The notes beneath the pieces were generated by a model, which was given only the letters and a program-made list of their open reading frames with translations, was not told the origin of the DNA and searched no databases. The position numbers and the translations under genes are program-made. 64,000 nt of DNA from Trichobilharzia regenti (Eukaryota > Platyhelminthes > Trematoda > Strigeidida > Schistosomatidae): contig OX235265.1 of NCBI GenBank assembly GCA_944472135.2, forward strand, positions 57,547,112 through 57,611,111. Direction: 5' to 3'. This document shows positions 9,903 through 20,275 of this stretch, piece after piece. Position 1 is the stretch's first letter, and every line of letters starts with the position of its first letter.

Positions 9903-12900
9903 AGCTGGCTCCCTCCTTGCATGAAAACAGGAACGGTCTAGTGCACCCGTATCCATTAGGCACACTTGACACCTGCACAAATATAGGTCAAATAAAGAAC
10001 CCTACCCACTTCTGTAACCTAACTAAAAATAAAAATTCCTTGGTCTATAGCAAATCCAGTACTCCAACTCCTAATTCTCCACCGAAAACAGCACACAACA
10101 ACTCGATAGACATAGGTGAGCATGATGCTGGAACTCCTCTTAACATAGGATCATCATGTCAAGCAGAACTACTGGGTGCTGAACCATATTCGGGGCTGAC
10201 TAACGAACTTAAATACTTCAAATGCTACTTCAACTCTCATCTTTACCTAATCCTCATAAATGCTAGATCTGTTCTAAATAAATTGCCGATGCTCAGAGCA
10301 CTCACAGTAATATACAAACCCCCTGTAATTGTCATCACTGAATCTTGGTGTCATTCGAACATCTTGGATGAAGAAATAAGCTTAGATAACTACACACACT
10401 TTCGGTGTGACAGGGAAGGTGGTAAGGGAGGGGGTTGTCTCATGTACTTTCTGAATGCACTTACTGTATCACAGCTAGAAAGTAGTACACTTAACATGCC
10501 TGAGACTCTATGGGTTAATGTACACTTAAATAACGTAACAGCATTAATTGGATGCACCTACAGAGCACCTGGCACCTTTAGTAATTACGAGACCCAACTT
10601 ATTAATACTCTGGAGCAATTATCCGACTTACAATACGACCATAAGATCCTATGTGGGGACTTTAACTTACCTGAAATCAACTGGGATATACCCACAGGCC
10701 CAACTAAATTTGATAAGTTCTTAGGCACACTGGATATACTTGGCTGGAAACAAACTGTCACTACTCCCACAAGAGGTAACAACGTACTAGACTTAATCTT
10801 CTGCCACAATATAAGCCCCCTTTCAACGCTAGTAGGTTCTGAGTTTCCAGGGAGCGACCACAAAACAGTGATGTGTGCACTGCCAATTCCGCTGAGTAGC
10901 AATGCATCTCATACCTCCACTTCACAACAAGTAATATATAGGAACTATAGTAAGGCAAACTGGGCCTTGGTAGAATCAATGCTAAGATCCTCCGAATGGG
11001 ATGAATACTTCACTACTGATGACCTCTCGAGAGCCCTAACCATCTTCTACCATAACACTAACACATGCTTAGATGCTGTCATTCCACTCCAAACACTAAA
11101 GGTTTCCCCACACAGAAAGTCATTCATAAAACCAAAGGATCGTATGAAACTGAAGAAACTCTCAACAAGTTACTTCAAACACCACGACTTTGGCACTCTA
11201 GGTCTAATACTTAACACCCTTAGCTCCATCTCACAAGCTCGAGATTTCCGTATGAGAAAGGAAGAACGCATCGCAGTAGCCAGTCCTGCTAGAGTGTATG
11301 CACTCACAGAAATCTTAAGGAAGCGAATGAATCGCAAAAACCACAGCATTTCTCTCCTCATAGACAAAGGTAGGCTATGCACTAACTCTGCAGACATATG
11401 TGAACTATTCAACAAAACGTTTGCAGGTAACTACATTAAGCCCTCAGTCCAGCTACTCGATATACACCCTATTACTAAAATGGCACAAACACCATCTCCA
11501 CTCACACCAAACCAAATTAGCACTGTAAAATTCACTTACGCTAATATTAACCAAACTATAAGAACCCTCAAAAGTTCAAAAGGTTTCGGTACCGACGGTA
11601 TATCATCTTACTTCTATAAATATGGTGGCCCTGACATTCCTCTACTGCTGCTTAAAATATTCACAATGTCCCTAGAAACTCAAACTTACCCTGACATATG
11701 GAAGACTACATTCATTATGCCTAAACACAAATCTGGCTCGAAAACTGAAGTCAGTAACTACCGGCCGATCAATATCACACCTATAGCATCTAGAATTATG
11801 GAGAGACTAGTCAAAGATAACTTAATCAAACATATGCTTAGCCGCAATATTATAAGTCCGAACCAACATGGATTCCTGAAATCCAGATCATGTTTAACAT
11901 GTCACCTAGACTTCTTCAATTTTGTAACCAGCAGTCGTGACAGACGGCAACTAGTACTTGTCATCTACTTTGACATTTCTAAGGCATTTGACCGTGTTGA
12001 CCATTTACTGCTAACAAATAAGCTGAACTCCTTAGGAATACGTGACCCATTATTAGGATGGCTTAAATCATTCCTTAACAATAGGTCCCAAATAGTTAAA
12101 CTCGGGTCTGCAACCTCCAAACCTAGCCCTATCACTTCTGGTGTAGTACAAGGTAGTGTCATTGGACCCCTCCTATTTACACTATACATCAATGACATAT
12201 GCGCTTGCTTCACGCACGGGAAACCATTCATCTTTGCAGATGACCTAAAAGTAGCTTATACATTCCAAAGTGATGACTTAGGGAACTTCGAGAATGTAGT
12301 GCAGAAGGAATTAGATAAAATGACTGCTTGGTCGTCCCTATGGAATCTCCAATTCAATCTGAACAAATGTGGCTGGATCTGCTTCGGCGCACCCTCAATT
12401 GACCTGAAATTAACGCTCCAATCTGCTAACCTAACCAGACTCCGAAGTGTCGTTGACCTAGGCCTGAGGTACTCTAGTGACTTGACATTCTCTGAGCAAG
12501 TAGCATCACAGACTAGAAAATCGAGGATGCTCTTAGGATGCATACTCAGGAACTTTCACGACAATGAAGCCAAGCTAATTCTGTACAAAACATGTGTCAG
12601 ACCACTACTAGAATACTGTCCATTTATTATAAGCAGCACTCGCACACGTGACAAGCTAAGGATGGAAAGTATCCAACGATATTTTACCTCAAAACTACTT
12701 GGCTACGATTGTAAGAAAGACTACATCTCACGGTGCATGATCCTAAAACTTGACCCACTTTGGACAAGGCGACTTATTATAAACCTAATATTCTTCTTTA
12801 AGGTCCTTCACAAAATATCATTCTCAGGTAACAGGGACATACAATTCGCACAGGAAGGTTCTTACGATCTGCGTAACCAAACTTCCACAGTGACAACTCA

Positions 12901-13102
12901 TTCTTTTAAGTCAACACTCCGTGAAAACTTCTTCACAGTCATGTATTCTAAAATATGGAATAGCCTGCCCCTAGATGTCAGAACTTGCTCTTCGGTTACA
13001 AGCTTCAAACGCTCTCTATACAGACTGTTTCACTCTACTGATTATATTAATAAACTATTTACTCCTAGAACGAATCAATCACTAATCTACTACAGCACCT
13101 AA
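9806..13102 (+). CDS. CR1-like LINE ORF2: endonuclease and reverse transcriptase (intact)
   Basis: 1,098 codons without a break. An AP-type endonuclease spans about residues 148-355 (LILINARSVLNK, ITESWCH, ILCGDFNLPEINWD, SDHKTV), and RT spans about 600-880 (PKHKSGSKTEVSNYRPINI, YFDISKAFDRVDHL, GVVQGSVIGPLLF and the catalytic FADD near 810). A C-terminal region with CRPLLEYC-like text follows. The product nicks target DNA and copies element RNA at the nick. The ATG at 9806 lies inside the end of ORF1, so translation may need reinitiation or internal entry. All catalytic motifs are present, so this protein could still be functional. Confidence 0.9.
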   Translation: MVIKRIQSFFIPRVPVSVEKTAGRDVNTPKPLELAPSLHENRNGLVHPYPLGTLDTCTNIGQIKNPTHFCNLTKNKNSLVYSKSSTPTPNSPPKTAHNNSIDIGEHDAGTPLNIGSSCQAELLGAEPYSGLTNELKYFKCYFNSHLYLILINARSVLNKLPMLRALTVIYKPPVIVITESWCHSNILDEEISLDNYTHFRCDREGGKGGGCLMYFLNALTVSQLESSTLNMPETLWVNVHLNNVTALIGCTYRAPGTFSNYETQLINTLEQLSDLQYDHKILCGDFNLPEINWDIPTGPTKFDKFLGTLDILGWKQTVTTPTRGNNVLDLIFCHNISPLSTLVGSEFPGSDHKTVMCALPIPLSSNASHTSTSQQVIYRNYSKANWALVESMLRSSEWDEYFTTDDLSRALTIFYHNTNTCLDAVIPLQTLKVSPHRKSFIKPKDRMKLKKLSTSYFKHHDFGTLGLILNTLSSISQARDFRMRKEERIAVASPARVYALTEILRKRMNRKNHSISLLIDKGRLCTNSADICELFNKTFAGNYIKPSVQLLDIHPITKMAQTPSPLTPNQISTVKFTYANINQTIRTLKSSKGFGTDGISSYFYKYGGPDIPLLLLKIFTMSLETQTYPDIWKTTFIMPKHKSGSKTEVSNYRPINITPIASRIMERLVKDNLIKHMLSRNIISPNQHGFLKSRSCLTCHLDFFNFVTSSRDRRQLVLVIYFDISKAFDRVDHLLLTNKLNSLGIRDPLLGWLKSFLNNRSQIVKLGSATSKPSPITSGVVQGSVIGPLLFTLYINDICACFTHGKPFIFADDLKVAYTFQSDDLGNFENVVQKELDKMTAWSSLWNLQFNLNKCGWICFGAPSIDLKLTLQSANLTRLRSVVDLGLRYSSDLTFSEQVASQTRKSRMLLGCILRNFHDNEAKLILYKTCVRPLLEYCPFIISSTRTRDKLRMESIQRYFTSKLLGYDCKKDYISRCMILKLDPLWTRRLIINLIFFFKVLHKISFSGNRDIQFAQEGSYDLRNQTSTVTTHSFKSTLRENFFTVMYSKIWNSLPLDVRTCSSVTSFKRSLYRLFHSTDYINKLFTPRTNQSLIYYST

Positions 13103-13390
13103 AAGACGCACTTCAACACCCTTAGCAATCTTTAAACTATAAATAAACTAGCAGCATGGATGCATAAAGACAGTACGGAACATACAGGATTAGTTTACCC
13201 TTAGAAATAGGACGTGTCACTTTATTGTAACCTTCAAACGCTTGCTATATAAACTGTTTTATTCCAATGACTACCCCTACCAGAAACCATTAATTACTTC
13301 TAAAACGCATCAGTCATTAGAACACTAAAACGCTCAGACTCATTAATACACATTATGACACTAAATAAACTCTAAGACTTCGCATAAATA
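13103..13390 (+). other. 3' untranslated region of the CR1-like LINE with a duplicated ORF2 end
   Basis: Positions 13230-13325 repeat, imperfectly, the coding end of ORF2 at 13006-13095 (shared CTTCAAACGCT, ATA-AACTGTTT, CATCAGTCATTAGAAC-like blocks). AATAAA-like text recurs at both repeats. Confidence 0.5.
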
Positions 13391-14280
13391 AAGTGAAAAG
13401 GCAACTATAATTAAAAAGTAATTTTTTACTTATATGTTATAAAATTGACATAAACATTTATGCATATACATTAATATCCTTTTAATGTTCACATACTTTC
13501 TCTTTCTGGTATTCTGCTGCTCTTATTCATCTTCTGGTCGAGGTCGAACAACCCTGCATCTAAACTGAAATGAGGATTAATTCCAAACCATCTATATCAT
13601 AACCACTCAAATTCCATGAACGATCCAATTCTACCATTTGAAGACGCTGGCGAACATGCTGTAAATGAGTATTCATGATCTGAAATGAAGAAGCAACTGG
13701 TTTTCAACATTTTTCTGAACTTACGAATACAGTCCGCCATGCAGACACAAATGGAGCAAATGGAGAATTCTGGAATCGACCTCGACACCATTTGATGCAG
13801 TAAAACAACCCAACATGACCTTATCTAGTTTTCGTATCCACGGTCAAATTTCTTTCCTGTTATAAAACTAAGATAAGACTGCTGAAAAAGTGGAATAAAT
13901 ATATCACTGATCTCAACATAATACATCAATAAACTTCAAACCAAGGGTGTTGCTCACAACAAAGTTATATAAGAGAATTGACTTCAAGCTTTTTTTCCCA
14001 GATATCCGTATTACATTCATCTGATGTCTGGTTTTTTTAATGCGAAGACAATATTTCTATATCTCTTTATGTGCTACACAACGACTTTATAGCAGACTGT
14101 TCCGACTGACTCTCATGTCAGAAAGAACAACCAAACTGTAAATTCATCATACATCAAATTATGTGTAATTTATATAATAACTTATCCATGCCTGTACAAT
14201 TGGTATGTTCCTGCATAAACAGGAAGAAATATAAAATAGTCAGAGTGAAGTTATAAAACCTTTAAGGATTTGTGAGGAGG
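13391..14280. other. Unassigned interval
   Basis: AT-rich DNA between the LINE end and the right part of the older LTR element. No ORF over 64 codons, no motif and no repeat shared with the rest of the window was seen. Confidence 0.4.
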
Positions 14281-14425
14281 AACCAAAATTGTCTACTTCT
14301 GTTAATAAAGAGTTTGAAAATGATGAAATTGACGGTAAAGTGAACATTCATGATAATGATCATGATAGTGAAGATTTGTCTTTGGTTGATCATGATGAAA
14401 TGGGGGGAATGCCTACTACCGCTAA

Positions 14426-15064
14426 GTTAAAAAAGGTTCTGTACAACTACAACGTGAAGTAGAATTGAACGCAGATGCAGTTCCAGAAGGTGTGCATACT
14501 TGTGAGACAGTCAGTGTAATTGATCAGAGTGAAGCCCACCTATCATCAGATGCTATTGCTAATGTGGAGCTGATAGTAAAAGACAGCAGTGGTGGTAATC
14601 TTGCAGTTAGACAACTTTCTGAAAGCCGAAAAAGAACAGCTTCTGATCCACTGCTAACTTCATCAACTGATATCAATCAGTCGTCGTTGGTGCTGTCATC
14701 CACAATGAGAAGGACGCCCATCAACTCAAGTATCTTGTGCAATGACTTTGATAGTAGTGGTGCATTTGAAAAGACGAAAGATATTGCTGAGTTTAGTGAG
14801 GATGAGCCAAGTGTAAACGAGAGAGTAATTGTTAAATTGACTTGCATGAATAAAGGCATTTCTAGTTTCAAGTTACTATTTGAATGCTATTATCTTTGGT
14901 GTACATTACTCTGTGCCTACGCTTGGTTGACCAGATACGTCGTGTATTTAATCGTCATCTATATTCTACGATACAATGACATGAGCGTGTTACCGTTCAG
15001 ATTTGAGGATATAGCTGATAAAGGGAAGTCAGCAAATGAACTGTGCGACGATTTTCCAACCTAG
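14426..15064 (+). CDS. Unidentified ORF near the right end of the older LTR element
   Basis: Open from 14426 to a stop at 15062-15064 (about 212 codons); no ATG near the start. An acidic stretch in another frame just upstream (14280-14425) suggests a frameshift there. The first two-thirds is Ser/Thr/Asp-rich. The last third has a long hydrophobic segment (LLFECYYLWCTLLCAYAWLT and onward to about residue 180) that could span a membrane. Its position before the 3' noncoding part of an LTR element is where an env-like ORF would sit, but I see no fusion peptide or other Env signature. Function unknown. Confidence 0.3.
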   Translation, partial: VKKGSVQLQREVELNADAVPEGVHTCETVSVIDQSEAHLSSDAIANVELIVKDSSGGNLAVRQLSESRKRTASDPLLTSSTDINQSSLVLSSTMRRTPINSSILCNDFDSSGAFEKTKDIAEFSEDEPSVNERVIVKLTCMNKGISSFKLLFECYYLWCTLLCAYAWLTRYVVYLIVIYILRYNDMSVLPFRFEDIADKGKSANELCDDFPT

Positions 15065-15066
15065 AG

Positions 15067-15530
15067 CGTCAACCTGAGAAAGGTTGTAGGCGTACTGCTG
15101 TAAGTCCTACAATTCTTCAAAGGGTAGCGCATCAATGAGCAGTCCAATGTGCTTGGTGTGTGATTTTGTACATATGTTCATATTGCATATACTGAATTGA
15201 TATCATCTGTCATCTGTCTGTTGATAATTTTGTTTGTGTCCGGACGTCTTCCACTTGGATCATCAGCCTGAGAAGGAATGTAGGCGTACTGCTGTAAGTC
15301 CTACAATTCTTCAAGGGTAGTTCGTCAAGGCAGAACCCACCACTTTGATGTGTTGATTGTACATATGTTTGTGTTAAATAATTGTGTGAGTTCCAATTAT
15401 TGTAATTGTTGGTTAATCTTGTTTGTGTCCGGACATTCCACAACTTACAATCGTCAACCTGTGAAGGGTTGTAGGCGTACTGGTGTAAGTCCTGCGATTC
15501 TTCAATGGAATTCCATCGAGGCATGAACTG
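15067..15530 (+). repeat. Three tandem copies of a ~192-bp hairpin unit
   Basis: The motif GTAGGCGTACTGCTGTAAGT followed by CCTAC begins at 15086, 15280 and 15471 (spacings 194 and 191). GTAGG and CCTAC can pair as a short hairpin stem. Each copy has CAACCTGAGAA-like text before and AATTCTTCAA after, and TTTGTTTGTGTCCGGAC separates the units. No ORF. It lies in the 3' noncoding part of the older LTR element. Confidence 0.75.
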
Positions 15531-16201
15531 AGAGTTTGTGTGAACTGTTTGTATATACGTGTGGTGTGTCATATCAATTGGTGTTTTTTGGATTCATTGT
15601 GTTTACTCGTTGTTTTCGTACCTAGTTGTTATTGCATAATTTTGTTAAAATTTTCGTCGTGATTACTTCTGAAGTTGTTTCGAGTCTTCTACGTTCGTGA
15701 ATGAATTGATTGATGTTAAGGACAGCAGATGGGGCGTATACGCCGGGGAGGCTAGGCTATTGCTGAGAATGAAATGCACACGGATATAATTGTTAGCTGT
15801 GGTCCCACACGCCGGGGAGAAAGAGTGTAAACGACTGAGGCTGGCATGCGTCACCGCTACTAGAACTGAGGCAGAGTGAGTGACAAGCGATTGCAGTGGT
15901 AATTGGTAGTGAGTAGATACGAGGACGTGCGTGGAGTATTCTGAGGTGGTGCTATGGTCACGTTGCATTCTGCAAGAGTCATTCTAGCGAGTGGCGATTG
16001 TGTTGCAAGAGGATGCTTTTAACTGGAATTCGCAGGTCGTCATTGATGTGTGAGATTGTGCTGTGGGTATGCTTGTGGTGTGTTGGCTTTTCTGTTTGTT
16101 TTCCATTTCAGCTCTGTCCGTGTGACCCAGGTTCTCGCAATGGCATCCAAGTCAACGTGTATTGGTCGTGATGGAATAAAGGGATGGATCCGTATTTTGC
16201 T
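15531..16201. other. 3' noncoding interval of the older LTR element
   Basis: GT-rich plus strand with no convincing coding frame. It ends in the purine run beside the right LTR. Confidence 0.4.
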
Positions 16202-16207
16202 GGGGAG
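16202..16207 (+). other. Polypurine tract of the older LTR element
   Basis: GGGGAG directly before the TGTCAATG start of the right LTR. Short, but placed as expected for the plus-strand primer. Confidence 0.5.
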
Positions 16208-16538
16208 TGTCAATGCAGTTGAAGATTGAACGATCAATTCATGGTTGTTTGCTCAAACCCAACTTCCTCAATTTTCGCAGAGACATCGGTACACCAGTCA
16301 TCTTCTAATCGGTCGCTGTTCAGAAAGAAGTCAGGCCAAAACTGTCAGAAACCTCAGTTAAAGCTTAATTTTAAAGTTGGCTATATATCGGTGTTACAAT
16401 AAAGAATTTTTTAGTAGCCAATCTGTGTTTTGCTTTTGCGTCCGTTATTACTAAGCGTTTCTGAGAAACTTCAAGGAACAGCGTGATTCCCAGTGTAGCA
16501 AGAGCTGGGCATTGATGGTTTACGAGACGTGGCTGACG
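16208..16538 (+). repeat. Right LTR of the older LTR element
   Basis: Begins TGTCAATGCAG and ends GGCTGAC(G). Aligns over its length with 2015-2384 but has about a tenth of positions changed and lacks about 40 bases in the middle (after AAAACTGTCAGAA). Confidence 0.75.
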
Positions 16539-17360
16539 GAGTTCTTTCTGTGGAAACTAATTCTGAAACTTTTTATCATCAGATAGTATCACCGAGTATT
16601 TACCTAGGTAGTCTGATTTGTTCATCAACACGATTCCGAAGCCTTTATCTGGTCCTGTGATGATCAGGTTTTCGTTATCCCTCAGTTCTTTCAGCTGCTT
16701 TCGATGTTCTTTGGAATGTACATTACGAAGGCTAAGCTTTTTGTTGATGTAATCAAGGCAGCAATTTAAATCCGTTGATTTGAATAGGTATGCATTCTCA
16801 TATGAGATTGGGACCAGATCTTTCATCTGGTCGATTAAATTTCCGAATCGGACTTTCGTGATCAGTTCATTCACTTTTGAGGTTGCATCACAAAACTTGG
16901 GTTCAAGCGCTAAAACTTGCATTTGAATTGGAGATAATGAAACGACAGAATAATTGTACACGTATATTTCTGGACAAGTAGGAATGATGGTTTGTTTTGT
17001 AACAAACCTTAGGCTTTGGTTTAGTTTCATTCTAACATCATCTGTTCTTTTCTTTGAAATCGTATTAAAGTAGTTTTCGAATGATGTTCTCTCATCTTCA
17101 GATGACTCATGGAGACAGTGGGAGCTTTTTGAGATATTCTGCTCTAGCTCAGGTAGTCTTGATCGCACTGAATCGATGTGATTCAGAGTGTGTCGCTTCA
17201 GTGTACGTGAGTTAGGGCATATGTGATTTCGTCTGAGATGCTTCCAAAATACTTAAGGATATTCATGTTTATCGAGACAATTCTTGAAGAAGAAAATTTT
17301 TGCGTCCGCCTCAGCAAGCTTGACGGTTTCATTATTATTATATTATATCCGTAAAACAAC
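16539..17360 (-). mobile_element. Penelope-like retroelement, N-terminal part
   Basis: A 203-codon frame (16557-17168) on the minus strand holds the N-terminal conserved region of Penelope-like proteins: LSPIQMQVLALEPKFC, the basic block LKELRDNENLIITGPDKGFG and a following DYLGKYSVILSD. Upstream, to about 17360, a second frame gives more of the N-terminus (FFFKNCLDKHEYP, RTLKRHTLNHIDS). The protein stops just before the junction at 16539. The next expected residues are found on the minus strand from 2014 downward, so this and 569-2014 appear to be one element split by the LTR element. Confidence 0.8.
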
Positions 17361-17819
17361 AAGCGGTTCCATTAACGTAAGCCGTTATTCCATCAATTTC
17401 TTCAAGTGTCATTGGTCTAATTCCATTAACCTTTCACAAAATATTTTATGACGGGTAATCAAATCTGAGGGGTTTTTAGTGATACGAGCCTAATGCACTC
17501 TCGAAACCTACTCTAAACGGAATAACTACAAAAATAAAATCGACACCATAAAACTGAGGGCTTTGTCAGGTGATGGTGTTGCTGAACATGTTTTACAAAT
17601 GACCTCAGCAGATAGAAAATTCACAAATAAGTTCGGAAAGCCGATAGACAATGACCACTGAACTTTCTCTGTCTGTTTTCGACATAGAACTTTGCACAAA
17701 TGTGCGGAAGTTCAAGTCGCCACATTCCGTGTAGCACGCGAAGCAAGAGAAGAAAGTACAAGAAAAGCATAATAGAAACAGTGAGCAGAGGTGTGAGACA
17801 AAGGAGTAATAAAGAAATA

Positions 17820-18010
17820 CAAAACAGTTTCATTGAAGATCATAAGTCACAAGGAGTGGATGCATCTGCGCCACTGAGAACGATTTTGAGCCATGTCACC
17901 AATTGTTTCCAACCATAGATTTTTACCGTCCCGAGGACCCCAGCCTGGAAGTCTACACCTTTCTACGTGGCTTAGACCAACTGTTGTGGATTTCATTGAC
18001 TGAACTTTCA
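17820..18010 (-). mobile_element. RTE-type LINE 3' fragment
   Basis: The minus strand encodes the C-terminal signature of fluke RTE elements: RCRLPGWGPRDGKNLWLETI, then GDMAQNRSQWRRCIHSL and a stop. Only the 3' end is present, the usual result of 5' truncation. The interval 17361-17819 shows nothing recognisable. Confidence 0.7.
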
Positions 18011-20095
18011 GAAAGATTGGAAGAAATAATTTTCCATAGATGCGAGGAATTAGGCTAAATTTAAGTGTAAAACAGTTTGATAACTGCTATCTTTTACAAC
18101 ATACTAACGATTTTCCGGAATTAGGTCTTGTTAGGGTCCTAACAACCACAAATTGATTATTTTGGAGAGAAATTATCTCTGCAGTGTTTGACTACTCATC
18201 ATACTGCGTAGGTAGTTGCATATCATTTACTTCTTTGCCGTCCAGCTCTGTACTGACTGCGTCGTCAGTTGATCTAAAAACACTCCAGTGAGACCCCTAA
18301 TAGCAAGCGAAGTCGGCTTTTTACGAGTCACAAATTGGTACGGATTCTGAGGAATGGTGTGTGGCTTTCATTTAAGGCTTGACTTCCATCTCTATTGAAC
18401 TTTATATTACACTTATTTCTCACAGTTAAGCGTATTACTGTCTTGTTTCTTCCAGGAGAAGGTGCTACTTATGCCTTATTTTTTCTTGCACGTTATCTTC
18501 GTCTTATGAATGAAATCACCAAGAAGTGACTTAATAATACCCTCTACGCTCACTGCTTTTGACTAATATTAAGTGAAACTCATTAGTTTATCTCGCTATC
18601 CGCAAGCTTCCTCTCATCCCCATACCAGTAGGCCTAGTCACATCAGTAACATGGAGGACAGTCCTAATCAGTTAACTGTTATCTAATGGTCAAGTTGGTA
18701 ATTACATTGTTTTTATTACTGTTCTCAAAAGGTGGTAGAATTCATATTTTGTTCATTAGTGGTCGATCACTGGTTAGAAAATTGAGCCTAAACTATTTGG
18801 TTCTCAGATCCCAGTGTACGTGGTCCTTAGTACTTTGAAATTCGAAAGAATTGCTGGTAGCATTCAACTTTTCTTCACTGAACCCTCCTCCGGAAAAGCG
18901 TTGTTGTTTAAGGTTGAGAGGCTGGGTGTTGAAGACGTCAGCAAAAATAAACTGATCAAATCTCATATTAAAAACCACATGGCTTATTTTTAGAAGATCA
19001 AAGTAATTTGTAGATCGAAATGAACATCAGATGCTTTGCCTTCAGCGGTCGTTTCATATGTCTTATCAAAAAAGGTTGTGGCGCACTAGTAACACTTCAA
19101 GGAACAACAGTGTAGTGTTTGCATTGTGCAGTGGTTGTAAGCTACTGTGTTTCATCATTATTCTACTCAAATTAACAAACCCATTAAAATGGAGCAGATT
19201 TTAAAATTTTTCAAGTATTTGGGGTGACTTTAGAACAGCCTGGATGTCAAGCTAAGTTAAAGCAGACCTACGAGATAGCCACTCTTGTAATCAAGCCCTC
19301 CATGTATTAGGAGAGCTGACCGTATTACAATCATGAGCGTTATTTCTAGTTGAGGCTAACGACACTTTGTGCATTGCAATAACTGACCATCTTAAAGTTG
19401 AAGTAATCGTTGATTTCTTGCCTCATGAGCGGAAGATCATCAAAGCCAGCAGACAAAAATCCCAGCATTTTATACGGCTAAATCGCTATGAAACATGTGA
19501 CACTTCAACACCCTCCTGGTGTTTTCTGGCCCTTCTCTACTGTGTCATCGCGTCCAAGCCCATTCTGCCATCACCATTTATGGACGAAAGTCATGTTTCT
19601 GTCAAAATGAAGGAATGAAGGTTCTTCGTTTCGCTCTTGGGAACTATGATGTTACTGTTAAACCGCGCCAGGGTTTCCCGAATCTCAGAGTCACTCTGCC
19701 TAGTGTTCGTAGGAGATACATTTTCCAAACCGTGGAGTGCCGAATATAATAAGGTGTAACTGAGGGGAAAATCTTCAGCTGTTCGCTACATTTAACTTGT
19801 ATAGTCAAACTAAGATTCCCTCTTAACTCACCTACTGCATATTCTTCTATCAAGAAACGAAAGTCGCAACTAGCAGTAACAACAATGATAAGGTATAAAT
19901 CATAAATTCTCCAGCAGTCAGAGGGACAAACTTTACTGGAATCCCCTAAACTACCTCGAAATAACGATGAATTAGAGCCAAGAAATCATAAGGTCTACAC
20001 AGTTTCATCACATAAATATTGAACGAATGTGTTGAACATTGATTGGTTTTATTGACTTATATGTAGTTAACCGCAAAGTTTAGTAATCCTTTGTG
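18011..20095. other. Intergenic interval before the folate-receptor-like gene
   Basis: AT-rich, with only short frames (the longest about 83 codons at 19367-19618, with no motif I know). It should contain the promoter of the plus-strand gene, but I see no TATA box or other site that I would defend. Confidence 0.4.
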
Positions 20096-20275
20096 ATGTC
20101 GCGCAGTGACGTACTCGTCTATGTTTTATTTCATACAGTGGCTATATATAGTGTATCGGAGGGGTTCAACAGACTGAACCTAGTCACATCAGTCGACCAA
20201 TATATGAATTTATGTCTTGATGGAAAATATCACAAGGACAGACCAACTATAGAAACTGGATTGAATAAATCAGTT
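20096..20275 (+). CDS. Folate-receptor-like gene, exon 1
   Basis: 60 codons from ATG 20096: signal peptide and first conserved block. Donor GTAAGT at 20276. The next intron is only 31 bp (20276-20306), ending GGCCAG, a micro-intron of the kind known in schistosome genes. Confidence 0.85.

Larger units (their letters stand above)
3690..13390 (+). mobile_element. CR1-like non-LTR retrotransposon, near full length, split by a gypsy element
   Basis: Two-ORF LINE on the plus strand. ORF1 is split into 3792-5026 and 9554-9902, and ORF2 is 9806-13102. Both are open once the gypsy insertion is discounted, and ORF2 overlaps the end of ORF1 by 97 bases in another frame. Ends are approximate: the left end lies between the gag text and 3792, and the right end is in A/T-rich sequence near 13390. 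I could not define a target duplication. Endonuclease plus RT with a FADD catalytic motif, and an ORF1 with coiled coil and RRM-like part, place it in the Jockey/CR1 assemblage. Confidence 0.75.
2015..16538 (+). mobile_element. Older LTR retroelement, carrying later insertions
   Basis: Two direct copies of a 330-370-bp LTR (TGTCAATG...CTGACA) lie at 2015-2384 and 16208-16538. A gag ORF follows the first, and a GGGGAG purine stretch immediately precedes the second, as expected for a polypurine tract. The inner part is mostly a later CR1-like LINE (about 3690-13390). I could not find RT, RNase H or integrase belonging to this element, so its pol is either deleted or was never present. The LTRs differ at roughly a tenth of positions, and the right copy lacks about 40 bases, so insertion is old. 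Flanks (GGAT left, GGAG right) are only a near-match for a target duplication. The gag type suggests the BEL/Pao group. Confidence 0.65.

Noticed and set aside
17621..17833. Leucine-rich 70-codon ORF as a membrane protein
   Set aside because: Composition follows a simple-sequence bias on the opposite strand; no start context, neighbours or conservation signal.
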